From the NCBI GenBank assembly GCA_900544345.1, contig UQUR01000010.1:11156-75155 (forward strand): a stretch of DNA of 64,000 nt, written 5' to 3'. A model generated the notes under the pieces. It was not told where the DNA came from. It ran no database searches and worked only from the letters and a program-made list of their open reading frames with translations. The stretch is from an uncultured Sutterella sp. Its GTDB lineage: Bacteria > Pseudomonadota > Gammaproteobacteria > Burkholderiales > Burkholderiaceae_F. A program made the position numbers and the translations under genes. The stretch's first letter is position 1. Each line of letters starts with the position of its first letter. Below are positions 8,849-17,004 of this stretch, piece after piece.

Positions 8849-10225
8849 TCAGAATAGTTTTTCAGAGCCGCTCAATATATCTTCTGTACTTTTCAGCAAA
8901 TCTTTCAACGACAAACCTTTAATAAAAATCTGTTTGTTTTGGACAGTTGGATTTTGATCCAAAAAGGCTGAAACTTTATTGGTAAGCAGGTGAGCAGAGT
9001 ACTTTATGGAATTACGCTTGATTTCAAAAAAGTAAGCTGAGCTACCGTCCATGGCAATTAAATCAATTTCGTTCTCACCTTTTCTGTCCCACCAGCGACC
9101 CAAGGTTTCGAATCTTTTTGAAGTTCGGAAAAGTTCAAAAAAGAGTTGCTCTAGAGTCCGTCCGGAAAATGTCTCATAGCGCTCTAAAAAATTCATTTTC
9201 AGACCATCGTAATTATTCTGGGAAATTAAAGAGGCTTTAGATTGAACAAAAGCAAACCAGAAAGCTAAATAGCTGTCAGCGATGAAGTATCGGGCTTTGC
9301 GTTCATTTTTGGCAAAAAGAGGGGCCTCTTTAGTGATGAGTTCGTACTGCTTTTCCAAGCGTGACAAGGCGCCGCTCACACTGATCTCTCCCACGATATT
9401 TTGAAGTTCTTCGCGTTTTGTGACGCCTGAAGCAATAGCTTGCAAAAGAGTTCGGTTGACTGGCCCTTCAGAGCGAAACCCGTTTGCCAATAAAATTTCT
9501 CCGTCCAAGATGAATTTAGAGCCCGGTTGGAAAATGCTCTCAGCGATTTTCTTAATTGTTGTGGCGTTCCGATCCATGAGATCTTCAACAAACCAGGGGA
9601 TACCGCCTGTGACCGAGTACAAACCGAGCAAATCATCCGGAGAAAAGCCGGGACGGTAATCATTCAGAATTTCTTTCAAAATAGTGATACCAAAAGCTCT
9701 AACCTGAATAAAACGATCCACGCGACCGTATAAAGGTTCGCTGTATTCGTTAAAGATATTTCTCATTGCCGAGGCAATAGATCCGCTCATCATTAAAAAG
9801 ACTTGTGAGTTCTTTTTGTTAATGTCCCAAACTTTTTGAACTTCTGACCAAAAAGAAGGTTCAATCATATTGAGATCCTGGCATTCATCAATGGCGACAT
9901 TAATACGCTGAGTTTTACCTAAAAAAAGCAAATATTCAATGACTTGTGACAGTCGTTCGCATTGAGGAGCAAAACTCGTACCCAAAACAGAAGCAATGGT
10001 TTGAAGCCAATCTTTGATGAGTGCTCCGGGAGCAATTCGGGAAGCAAAAAGGTAGATAAATGGAGTCTTTTGCTCATCCCTCATGGTCCTTAAGATGAGT
10101 TCCGTTTTCCCGACACGCCTTCTTCCGGTGATCACAACGAGGCGAGAAGTTTGAGTGACAGAGACTAAATGACTTTCTTCGTGCAGAACTTTTTGCTCGA
10201 ATTCGCGATCGTAATATTTTTTCAT
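8849..10225 (-). CDS. Archaeal-type P-loop ATPase with DUF234 nuclease-like domain
   Basis: 458 aa. N-terminal ATPase with Walker A GRRRVGKTE (about 35-43) and Walker B NVAIDECQD (about 110), followed by a sensor-like MMSGS. The middle (about 285-320) looks like a winged helix. The C-terminal DUF234-like part has a PD-(D/E)xK-like signature: WWDRKGENEIDLI followed by FFEIKRN. These match the Archaeal_ATPase plus DUF234 family, whose biological role is poorly defined; defence or mobile-element links have been suggested. The start is set at ATG 10225 (MKKYYDREF); an in-frame GTG at 10258 lies inside the predicted operator. The gene is isolated between convergent and divergent neighbours, suggesting an accessory gene. 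Confidence 0.8.
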   Translation of the reverse strand: MKKYYDREFEQKVLHEESHLVSVTQTSRLVVITGRRRVGKTELILRTMRDEQKTPFIYLFASRIAPGALIKDWLQTIASVLGTSFAPQCERLSQVIEYLLFLGKTQRINVAIDECQDLNMIEPSFWSEVQKVWDINKKNSQVFLMMSGSIASAMRNIFNEYSEPLYGRVDRFIQVRAFGITILKEILNDYRPGFSPDDLLGLYSVTGGIPWFVEDLMDRNATTIKKIAESIFQPGSKFILDGEILLANGFRSEGPVNRTLLQAIASGVTKREELQNIVGEISVSGALSRLEKQYELITKEAPLFAKNERKARYFIADSYLAFWFAFVQSKASLISQNNYDGLKMNFLERYETFSGRTLEQLFFELFRTSKRFETLGRWWDRKGENEIDLIAMDGSSAYFFEIKRNSIKYSAHLLTNKVSAFLDQNPTVQNKQIFIKGLSLKDLLKSTEDILSGSEKLF

Positions 10226-10249
10226 AGTACTTTTTTTGTTCGGGGTTAG

Positions 10250-10288
10250 AATGTTCACATCTCGAACGTTCGTGATTCGAACATTATA
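10250..10288 (-). promoter_or_regulatory. Promoter -10 overlapping an interrupted palindrome (candidate operator)
   Basis: A perfect minus-strand TATAAT (10283-10288) abuts a 36-bp interrupted palindrome (10250-10285). Outer arms are AATGTTC/GAACATT and the perfect core is CGAACGTTCG (10263-10272). Transcription would start inside the palindrome, about 50 bases before the ATPase start. This is a typical arrangement for repression, possibly autoregulation. Confidence 0.55.
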
Positions 10289-10484
10289 CTTTTGTTGATT
10301 AAGTTTAGTAGTGTTTGAGAAAATTTGAGAACATGAAAAATCATATCCATCCCGTGATGGTTTACGACGATGATGATAATGCTCACCACCAAAAACAGAT
10401 AATTTCCATGACTGGTACGAATACCAGTATCTTTTTCAATTCTGAAGATAAACAATAAGGTTAGAGCAATTCAGAGTTTGAGAA

Positions 10485-11381
10485 ATGAGGACAACATTGC
10501 GCGGCCCTCTGACGATGCTCGCAGGAGTGCTGCTTTTTTCCACCAACGGTTTTTGGCAGGCGGTGGCGCCCGAAGGCGCGACGCCCTATGTGATCGGTGC
10601 GGCGAGGCTTCTCATCGGTTCGGCCACGCTGGGACTTTGGTGCCTCATTCGCTATCGAAAAATCCATCTCATCGGCTGGCATTGGAAAGCAATTTTTGTC
10701 TACGCCATCTGTCTTTGGCTCTATCAGATCCTTTTCTTTAACGGAGTACTCTTAATCGGTGTTGCCATCGGCACAGTCATCTCTATCGGTTCAACGCCTA
10801 TTTTTGCAGGACTTATACAAGCCGTTTTGTACAAAAATAAACCCGATGGCTTGTGGTACATTGCGACGATCTTGGCGATCGCAGGCCTGGTTCTGGTCAA
10901 TATGGTTGAAGGAAGTGACTTTGTCTGGTACGCAGTATTCATTCCGCTTTTAGCCGGTCTTTGCTCTGCAATTAACGTGATGGCCGGACAATCAGTTTCT
11001 CAGACGCATTCGGCTGAAGAAGGTATGGCGCTTGTCATGTTCTTTTCAACGCTATTGATGATTCCGTTTTTTATCCTTTTTCCGACCGATTGGCTTTTTA
11101 CTTCCCGCGGAGCGCTTTGCGTGGGAATGCTGGGTGTTGTCAATGCCGGTCTTGCATTCAGTCTGCAGCTTGCCGGTCTCAAAAACACGCCGACACTGAT
11201 TGCTTCAACCTTAACCCTGGGTGAACCGATGGGAGCAGCTTTAATCGGCATTTTTATTTTGAATGAACCCTGCACGCTTGAGAGTGTCGTAGGGATTACT
11301 TTGATCTTTCTTTCAATCATCATTTTGATTTTGGGACCGGAATTGAAGCATCGGGTCGGTCAAAAAAGTAGACCTCATTGA
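10485..11381 (+). CDS. EamA-family (DMT superfamily) inner-membrane transporter
   Basis: 298 aa hydrophobic protein with two EamA repeats and about ten membrane helices. First repeat: GVLLFSTNGFW. Second repeat: residues about 150-290, with TLGEPMGAALIGIF near the end. The family exports metabolites such as amino acids or nucleosides; the substrate cannot be read here. The start at 10485 has only a weak ribosome site (GAG nearby). It stands alone, upstream of tRNA-Val, with no operon partner. Confidence 0.85.
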   Translation: MRTTLRGPLTMLAGVLLFSTNGFWQAVAPEGATPYVIGAARLLIGSATLGLWCLIRYRKIHLIGWHWKAIFVYAICLWLYQILFFNGVLLIGVAIGTVISIGSTPIFAGLIQAVLYKNKPDGLWYIATILAIAGLVLVNMVEGSDFVWYAVFIPLLAGLCSAINVMAGQSVSQTHSAEEGMALVMFFSTLLMIPFFILFPTDWLFTSRGALCVGMLGVVNAGLAFSLQLAGLKNTPTLIASTLTLGEPMGAALIGIFILNEPCTLESVVGITLIFLSIIILILGPELKHRVGQKSRPH

Positions 11382-11453
11382 GTTTGAGAACAAAAAAATT
11401 TAAAAAGCCCTTGCAATCTGAAAAAAGCTCTGTTAATATAAGCAACTCGCAAC

Positions 11454-11530
11454 AGGCACGTAGCTCAGTTGGTTAGAGCATCACCTTGACATGGTGGGGG
11501 TCGTTGGTTCGAGTCCAATCGTGCCTACCA
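11454..11530 (+). tRNA. tRNA-Val (GAC anticodon)
   Basis: 77-nt cloverleaf with CCA encoded. The acceptor arms AGGCACG/CGTGCCT are perfectly complementary. The D arm is GCTC/GAGC, the anticodon loop TTGACAT (GAC, valine) sits on stem TCACC/GGTGG, and the T arm is GTTGG-TTCGAGT-CCAAT. It is followed by its own terminator. No integrase or repeated tRNA end is seen beside it. Confidence 0.97.
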
Positions 11531-11542
11531 GTTTCGAAGAAG

Positions 11543-11569
11543 AAAGGAGTTTTTGATAACTCCTTTTTT
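11543..11569 (+). terminator. Rho-independent terminator after tRNA-Val
   Basis: Stem AAAGGAGTT/AACTCCTTT with loop TTTGAT, running into a T-run, 12 bases after the tRNA CCA end. Confidence 0.85.
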
Positions 11570-11653
11570 CGTATCTGGCGACAGCAATTTCTGTTTTCTT
11601 CCCGATTTTTTTGTTTTGCGACTTTTCCGGTCAAAAGAGAGTGGAGTCTGCGT

Positions 11654-13165
11654 TCAATCTTCTGCAAAGGCTTCTTCTCTTGTCTGACGCCACTTAGGTA
11701 TTAAAGTAGCGGCAAGAAGTGCCACTGCAGTTAAAAGAAGTACAGCGGAGATGGGGCTAGTGAAAAAGACGCTTGCGTCGCCTCTCGATAAGAGCATCGC
11801 CCGGCGCAGGTTTTCTTCCATCATCGGTCCCAGCACAAAACCTAAAATTAAGGGCGCCGGCTCACAGCGCAGCTGATAGAAGATGTAGCCCAGCAGAGCA
11901 AAAGCTGCCATTAAGACAATGTCATAGGTGTTGTAATTGATTGAATAGACGCCTATTGCGCAAATTGCCATGATGGCAGGAAACAGAAAGCGGTAGGGGA
12001 TTTTGAGAATCTGTACCCAAAGGCCTGCAAGCGGTAAATTCAAAATCACCAAAAAGAGGTTGCCGATCCACATCGAAACGATGAGTCCCCAAAAAAGATC
12101 GGGATTGGTGTGAATGACCTGAGGGCCCGGCGTGATATTCTGAATAATGAGTGCGCCCATTAAAAGCGCCATGACGGCGTTAGACGGGATCCCCAGGGTG
12201 AGCATCGGGATAAAGCTTGTCTGAGCGCCTGCGTTATTGGCTGCTTCTGGCGCTGCAACTGCACGAATGTTGCCTTCACCCACTGGGGTTTCTCCTGCCT
12301 TTTTAATGCGCTTTTCAATGGTGTAGGCCGCAAAAGAAGAAAGCATGGCACCGCCTCCGGGCAAAAGTCCCATGAGGCTTCCTAATAACGTTCCCCGAGT
12401 CATCGCAGGAAGGCTTTCGGTGATGTCTTTTTTTCTTGGCCAGGGAGACGCGACTTTAAGGGTTGAAGGGGAGCCTGCAGCTACCATCGCCTGGAGGTTT
12501 TTCAGAATTTCGGCTACACCATAAAAACCCATTGAAATCACGGCAAAGTCAATGCCGTCCTGAAGCGTGAGCGTATCAAGCGTAAAGCGCAATTCTCCCG
12601 TATTGATATCCGTGCCGACAAGTCCTAATAAAAGTCCTGTGATCACCATCGCAATAGCTTTGAGGATGTCGCCGTTTGAAAGAGCAACGGCGCCCACTAG
12701 GCCCAAAACCATGAGGCTGAAGTATTCCGCCGCACCGAAGTAAAGAGCAACTTCAGAGAGTATGGGACTTGCCAGAGCAATCAAAAGCGTTGCAACGGTG
12801 CCCGCTAAAAAACTTGCAATAGCGGCTACGCCCAAAGCGCTTCCTGCTCTGCCGCGTCGGGCTAATTGATGGCCGTCAATGCAGGTAACAAGCGAAGCGG
12901 CCTCTCCCGGTATATTCATCAAAATGGCAGTGGTAGAGCCCCCGTATTGGCTGCCGTAGTAGATGCCCGCAAGCATGATGACGGCAGCGGTTGGATCGAG
13001 CGCATAGGTAAGCGGCAAAAGAAGTGCAAGCGTTGCCACGGGTCCCAGTCCCGGCAGTACGCCCACAAGGGTGCCGATTAAAACGCCCAGGAAACAGTAG
13101 CCGAGGTTAGCTACCGTGAGCGCATTTTGAAAACCGATCAGAAGGTTTGAGAAGAGCTCAGTCAT
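11654..13165 (-). CDS. tctA: Tripartite tricarboxylate transporter large permease (TctA family)
   Basis: Large membrane subunit (503 aa, about 10-12 helices) of a TTT solute uptake system driven by ion gradients. It shows family motifs GVLPGLGPVAT near the N-terminus, GSQYGGSTTAILMNIPGE and, in the second half, GLLPGGGAMLSSF. The start is ATG 13165 (MTELFSNL), which overlaps the tctB stop by 4 bases; an upstream in-frame Met would lie in tctB. It works with the binding protein and small permease encoded immediately upstream. Substrates in this family are carboxylates; the exact one is unknown. Confidence 0.93.
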   Translation of the reverse strand: MTELFSNLLIGFQNALTVANLGYCFLGVLIGTLVGVLPGLGPVATLALLLPLTYALDPTAAVIMLAGIYYGSQYGGSTTAILMNIPGEAASLVTCIDGHQLARRGRAGSALGVAAIASFLAGTVATLLIALASPILSEVALYFGAAEYFSLMVLGLVGAVALSNGDILKAIAMVITGLLLGLVGTDINTGELRFTLDTLTLQDGIDFAVISMGFYGVAEILKNLQAMVAAGSPSTLKVASPWPRKKDITESLPAMTRGTLLGSLMGLLPGGGAMLSSFAAYTIEKRIKKAGETPVGEGNIRAVAAPEAANNAGAQTSFIPMLTLGIPSNAVMALLMGALIIQNITPGPQVIHTNPDLFWGLIVSMWIGNLFLVILNLPLAGLWVQILKIPYRFLFPAIMAICAIGVYSINYNTYDIVLMAAFALLGYIFYQLRCEPAPLILGFVLGPMMEENLRRAMLLSRGDASVFFTSPISAVLLLTAVALLAATLIPKWRQTREEAFAED

Positions 13166-13629
13166 TGCGCCCACCCTTGAGGCCAAAGGCTTACCTCTAA
13201 ACCGATACCCCAGACAAAAATAATAAGCACGAGTAAATCAACGGCTAAAGTGACCCAAAGCGCTTCTTTCATAGAGCGATTGTCGCTTGCAAAAGAAGAG
13301 CAAAAAACCAAAAGGGAGAGTGCAGCTAAAAGCCCTGCCGGTTCTAAAAGAAAAGCAAAGGCTAAAAGAGAAGCTCCAAGGATCGCTACTTTTTTAAAGG
13401 AAAAGCGATAGATGATTTCATGCGGCTTTTTGGGGCTTAATGTTCCTTTAACAGAAATGATAAGGCCCAGAAAAATCAGCAGATAGCCCAAAAGTCTCGG
13501 GAAATAGCCCGCAGCCATACGAGAAGCCTCTCCCATGGGTAAGTCGCTTGCGTTTAAAACGAAACCCAAGCCGATTAAGGCAAAAAAGAGACCGCCCACG
13601 GTATCGCGGGCTAAACGAGCATGAATCAT
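13162..13629 (-). CDS. tctB: Tripartite tricarboxylate transporter small permease (TctB family)
   Basis: 155 aa with four predicted membrane helices, the usual size and shape of TctB. It starts MIHARLARDTVGG, with GGLFFALIGLGFVLNA as the first helix. It lies between tctC (8 bases upstream) and tctA (4-base overlap) on the same strand. Assignment rests on hydropathy, size and position, since TctB sequences are poorly conserved. Confidence 0.88.
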   Translation of the reverse strand: MIHARLARDTVGGLFFALIGLGFVLNASDLPMGEASRMAAGYFPRLLGYLLIFLGLIISVKGTLSPKKPHEIIYRFSFKKVAILGASLLAFAFLLEPAGLLAALSLLVFCSSFASDNRSMKEALWVTLAVDLLVLIIFVWGIGLEVSLWPQGWAQ

Positions 13630-13637
13630 CGAAAAGA

Positions 13638-14579
13638 TTAACTTTTAAGTGACTGAACGAACGATCGGTATTTTACCTGCTCGGCTTCAATCCATTGAGA
13701 AAATGCCTGAGGTGATAAAAGTCTTACTTTGCCGCAGGCCGCTTCAAACTGTTTGTGCTTTTGTGCATCAGACAATATTTCGGAAACCTCTTTAAAAAGT
13801 GCTTCACGAACAGACATTGGCGTATTTTTAGGAGCCATGAGCCCAAACCAGGTGGAGATGTCCGCGTCAATACCAATTGAGTTTAAGGTCGGGGCGTTGA
13901 TTTCGGGGAGCGGCTCAGCTACCGTTTGAGCCAAGACTTTGAGTCGCCCGTCGGCAATAGCTCCTCTCGCGTTACCGAAATTATCAAACATGAAGTCGGT
14001 TTCGCTGGCGTAAAGCGACAATTGCGCGGCCATGGCGCCCGCGTAGGGAACATGAACGGTTCGTAAGCCTTTTGCACTTAAAAGCGCATTGAGAACGTGG
14101 CCGGCTGAGCCCGTGCCGCCGGAGGCACAATTGAGTTTCCCCGGGTGCTTGGCGATGTATTGCATTAAGTCTGAGGCATTTTTGACGCCGAGCCTATCCA
14201 TTGACTTTTGGGTCATCACAAGTACATTGGGGGCATCGCTCAATAGTGCAACCGGTGCAAAATCATCGGGCTTATAAGGTAAATCATCAAAGAGCAAGGG
14301 ATTAACGACCAAAGTGGCTAATGCGCCGATCACCAATGTCTGACCGTCTGTCGCAGCATTTCTGACTTCAAGCATTCCTCGAGCGCCGGCCGCTCCTGCA
14401 CGATTATCGACAATTACACGGCCGTGCTGTGTTTTAAGCCCTTCTGCAACCATCCTTGCCGCGGCATCGAGAGGCCCTCCTGCCGGATAAGGCACGACGA
14501 TTCTCATCCTTTGCGGTTTGGCAAAAGAAGGCAGGCTCAAAAGAGCTAAAGCAAGAGTAAATGCACGTCGGGAGAGCAT
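13638..14579 (-). CDS. tctC: Bug/TctC-family periplasmic solute-binding protein
   Basis: 313 aa with an N-terminal signal peptide (MLSRRAFTLALALLSLPSFA) and the Bug-family start of the mature protein (MRIVVPYPAGGPLDAAARM). VDNRAGAAGARG and KLNCASGGTGSAGH are typical ligand-loop segments. It captures a carboxylate-type ligand in the periplasm and delivers it to TctBA encoded just downstream. Such proteins are greatly expanded in Burkholderiales, supporting the taxonomic placement. Confidence 0.93.
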   Translation of the reverse strand: MLSRRAFTLALALLSLPSFAKPQRMRIVVPYPAGGPLDAAARMVAEGLKTQHGRVIVDNRAGAAGARGMLEVRNAATDGQTLVIGALATLVVNPLLFDDLPYKPDDFAPVALLSDAPNVLVMTQKSMDRLGVKNASDLMQYIAKHPGKLNCASGGTGSAGHVLNALLSAKGLRTVHVPYAGAMAAQLSLYASETDFMFDNFGNARGAIADGRLKVLAQTVAEPLPEINAPTLNSIGIDADISTWFGLMAPKNTPMSVREALFKEVSEILSDAQKHKQFEAACGKVRLLSPQAFSQWIEAEQVKYRSFVQSLKS

Positions 14580-14692
14580 CTGTGAGAAAAGTAAACTTCA
14601 GTGAGATCTATTTTAGAGATCTTCTTTGAAAAAGTTTGACTAGTGAGGCCAAGTGAAGTAATTTTCAAAATCATCAGTCGAGTTTTTTAGTG

Positions 14693-15427
14693 ATGAACTC
14701 ATTTGAGAATTTCTTTTCTACTTCGGCGGGAATGCTTTTGAGGCGTTGGGAAGCGGCTCAGATAGATGCGTTGCTTGCTGATTGCCTTGGGGAGAGTGCC
14801 TTGCAGTTAGGGGCTCCCTACGGGTCGCTACTGCGAAATGCCTCGCACGAAAGCCGCATATTGGGTACACAGTTGGGAACTGTGACCGCTCAGGACTGCG
14901 CGACTTTAAAGCTTAATTTTGAAGCTTTGCCCTTTAGAGAAGATGTTTTCGATTTGGTGGTTTGCGTCCACGCTCTCGAATTCAGTCACAATCCCACACA
15001 GTTTTTCAGTGAAGTCTTCCGAGTATTGGCCCCTGAGGGGCGCCTTGTTGTTTTAAGTCTTAATCCTTGGGGCCCGTGGTGGATGCGGAAAAAAGAAAAC
15101 CTTTTTGATTTTGATTCCCAAACGCATTTCAAACCTTTGGGAGTCTCTGAGGTAAAGGGCTACTGCCAAAAGTACGGCATCATTGATCGGGGGCGCTTTG
15201 GCGTGTACTGTCCGTCTTTAAGTGATAATCCTCAGAAGCTCGCCCGCTGGGGGTGGTGTGAAAAAGCAGGGGATCGTTGGTGGCCTGCTCTGGCTAACGC
15301 CTATATGTTAAGCATCGTTAAAAGAGAAGAAAAACCGGGACTGATCGGCAAATTGATTCCGAAAACGGGACTGCTGAAAAAAGACTGGGCGGGACAGACA
15401 GTCGCTACTCGAAACAGCAGTAGTTAG
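14693..15427 (+). CDS. Class I SAM-dependent methyltransferase domain protein
   Basis: 244 aa. The SAM-binding motif I is degenerate (ALQLGAPYGSLLR instead of DxGxGxG). The Methyltransf_11-like core ALPFREDVFDLVVCVHALEF and VLAPEGRLVVLSLNPWG are clear, resembling the betaproteobacterial protein encoded before rnhA. The substrate is unknown. The start is ATG 14693; a GTG directly before it is possible. The usual neighbour gloB is absent here. The degenerate motif I leaves doubt about catalysis. Confidence 0.82.
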   Translation: MNSFENFFSTSAGMLLRRWEAAQIDALLADCLGESALQLGAPYGSLLRNASHESRILGTQLGTVTAQDCATLKLNFEALPFREDVFDLVVCVHALEFSHNPTQFFSEVFRVLAPEGRLVVLSLNPWGPWWMRKKENLFDFDSQTHFKPLGVSEVKGYCQKYGIIDRGRFGVYCPSLSDNPQKLARWGWCEKAGDRWWPALANAYMLSIVKREEKPGLIGKLIPKTGLLKKDWAGQTVATRNSSS

Positions 15428-15671
15428 TTTTAAATTTGAAAATATCTACAGTAGGTTTTGGAAAATTTTCATAACAGAAAGTGGAAAATATTGATACTTT
15501 CTACCGGAAAAAGTTAATAGTTCAGAATGATTGTATTAATCGGACGCAGATACTTTCCATCAAGAGGACTTTGCGAACTATTTAGCCTAAGAAAAGAATC
15601 AAAGCATTTCCTGCCAACCTATGACAGATTCAGTTGTTAAAATACATCGCTTTAGTACAGTATTGTTTCTC

Positions 15672-16118
15672 ATGGCAAACGTAGAACGTAAATTACACAT
15701 TTGGACCGACGGAGCCTGTAAGGGCAATCCGGGACCGGGCGGCTGGGGCGCTTATCTCGTCTGGGGCGAAAGAAGTCTAGAGCTTTGCGGAGGCGAAGCA
15801 CAGACTACCAACAATCAGATGGAGCTCACGGCAGTGATTGAAGCACTCTCTGCTATTAAGCGTCCGGTGCCCATGGTCCTGCATTTAGACAGTCAGTACG
15901 TCAAAAACGGTATTTTGGAGTGGATGCCGAACTGGAAGCGTCGCGGCTGGAAAACGGCAGCCGGAAAACCGGTTAAAAATGTTGAGTTGTGGCAGACACT
16001 CGATCAGTTGGTGAGTACGCACGATATTGAGTGGCGCTGGGTGAAGGGCCATGCCGGTGAGCCCGGCAATGAAAAAGCCGATGAACTCGCTAACCGCGGC
16101 GTGCCCCAAACGAAATAA
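15672..16118 (+). CDS. rnhA: Ribonuclease HI
   Basis: Cleaves the RNA strand of RNA-DNA hybrids (R-loops, primers). 148 aa from ATG 15672 (MANVERKLHIW). The catalytic residues are present: Asp13 in WTDGACKGNPG, Glu in NNQMELTAVIEAL, Asp in HLDSQYVKNG, the His-containing loop WVKGHAGEPGNEKAD and its final Asp. An in-frame ATG at 15621 would add 17 unconserved residues, and a possible promoter (TTGTTA-16-TACAGT) falls inside that extension, so the later start is preferred. dnaQ follows after 18 bases. Confidence 0.95.
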   Translation: MANVERKLHIWTDGACKGNPGPGGWGAYLVWGERSLELCGGEAQTTNNQMELTAVIEALSAIKRPVPMVLHLDSQYVKNGILEWMPNWKRRGWKTAAGKPVKNVELWQTLDQLVSTHDIEWRWVKGHAGEPGNEKADELANRGVPQTK

Positions 16119-16136
16119 AAGAGGAAAGCGCAAAAG

Positions 16137-16853
16137 ATGGCTAAAACCTATAACCGACAAGTGGCATTGGATACTGAAACGACCGGTATGGATATCGAAG
16201 CGGGCAACCGTCTCATTTCCATCGGCTGCGTGGAAATTGTCGGTCGCTCCATTACAAAGAGAACCTTCTATAAGCTCATTGACCCGGAAAGAGAAGTCGA
16301 AGAAGGTGCGGCAAAAGTTCACGGCTACACGTGGGATAAGTTAAAGGGTAAGCCATATTTTGTGGATATCGTTGATGACTTTCTTGCTTTTATTAAGGGC
16401 AGTCAGCTCATCATTCACAATGCCGCTTTTGACGTTGCGTACCTTAACATGGAATTGGCTCGCATCGGCAAGGGGCCTGTTACGGATTACTGCGAGGGCG
16501 TGCTCGATACACTGCCTTTGGCAAAGTCTCTTCGTCCGGGTCAGCGCGTCAGTTTGGACGCTCTTTGCTCTGCCTACGGCATCAATAATACTGATCGTAC
16601 GCTTCACGGTGCTTTAATTGACGCTAAGCTTCTCGCTCAAGTCTATTTAGCTATGACCCGAGGGCAGGAGACGCTCGATATCAGTGCCGTGGATATGAAG
16701 AGTCTGCCTGCCATGCCCGATGTGAGTAAGCTTCGCGTCGTTAAAGCCAGCACAGAAGAAGAGGCGCTTCACCTCAAAACGCTTGAAGCGATAGACAAAG
16801 AAAGTAAGGGCAATTTAGTCTGGAAGACTGAAGATAAAACACAGGCTCTTTAA
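16137..16853 (+). CDS. dnaQ: DNA polymerase III epsilon subunit (proofreading exonuclease)
   Basis: 238 aa 3'-5' exonuclease of the replicative polymerase. DEDDh motifs: ExoI LDTETTGMD (Asp12, Glu14), ExoII IIHNAAFDVAYLN, ExoIII HGALIDAKLLAQ with the catalytic His. The C-terminal tail after about residue 185 is the variable region that binds the alpha subunit. RBS GAGGAAAG lies upstream. The rnhA-dnaQ pairing is conserved in many proteobacteria, and its partner dnaE lies at 36732 in this window. Confidence 0.96.
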   Translation: MAKTYNRQVALDTETTGMDIEAGNRLISIGCVEIVGRSITKRTFYKLIDPEREVEEGAAKVHGYTWDKLKGKPYFVDIVDDFLAFIKGSQLIIHNAAFDVAYLNMELARIGKGPVTDYCEGVLDTLPLAKSLRPGQRVSLDALCSAYGINNTDRTLHGALIDAKLLAQVYLAMTRGQETLDISAVDMKSLPAMPDVSKLRVVKASTEEEALHLKTLEAIDKESKGNLVWKTEDKTQAL

Positions 16854-16874
16854 TTTTTAAAAGCGCATTAGGTC

Positions 16875-16911
16875 AAAGTTTTGTCAAAAACTTTCGGATT
16901 TTGTTACAAAA
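16875..16911. promoter_or_regulatory. Two perfect inverted repeats upstream of the efflux operon
   Basis: IR1 has AAAGTTTT and AAAACTTT around GTCA (16875-16894). IR2 is TTTTGT-T-ACAAAA (16899-16911). They lie 95-130 bases before the membrane-fusion gene and just after dnaQ. IR2 has the size of a TetR-type operator half-set. IR1 could be a weak terminator for dnaQ instead. Confidence 0.4.
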
Positions 16912-17004
16912 ATGTCCCTTTAACACTGTATTAGTCCTGATGCGACCAGGGTAAACCTTAAGGTAACATTAAGCATCAAAAATAACCGGTAGTTAATCTT
17001 AAAA

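Noticed and set aside
11454..11530. tRNA-Val as an attachment site for an integrated element
   Set aside because: No integrase gene and no repeat of the tRNA 3' end were seen within the flanking sequence.
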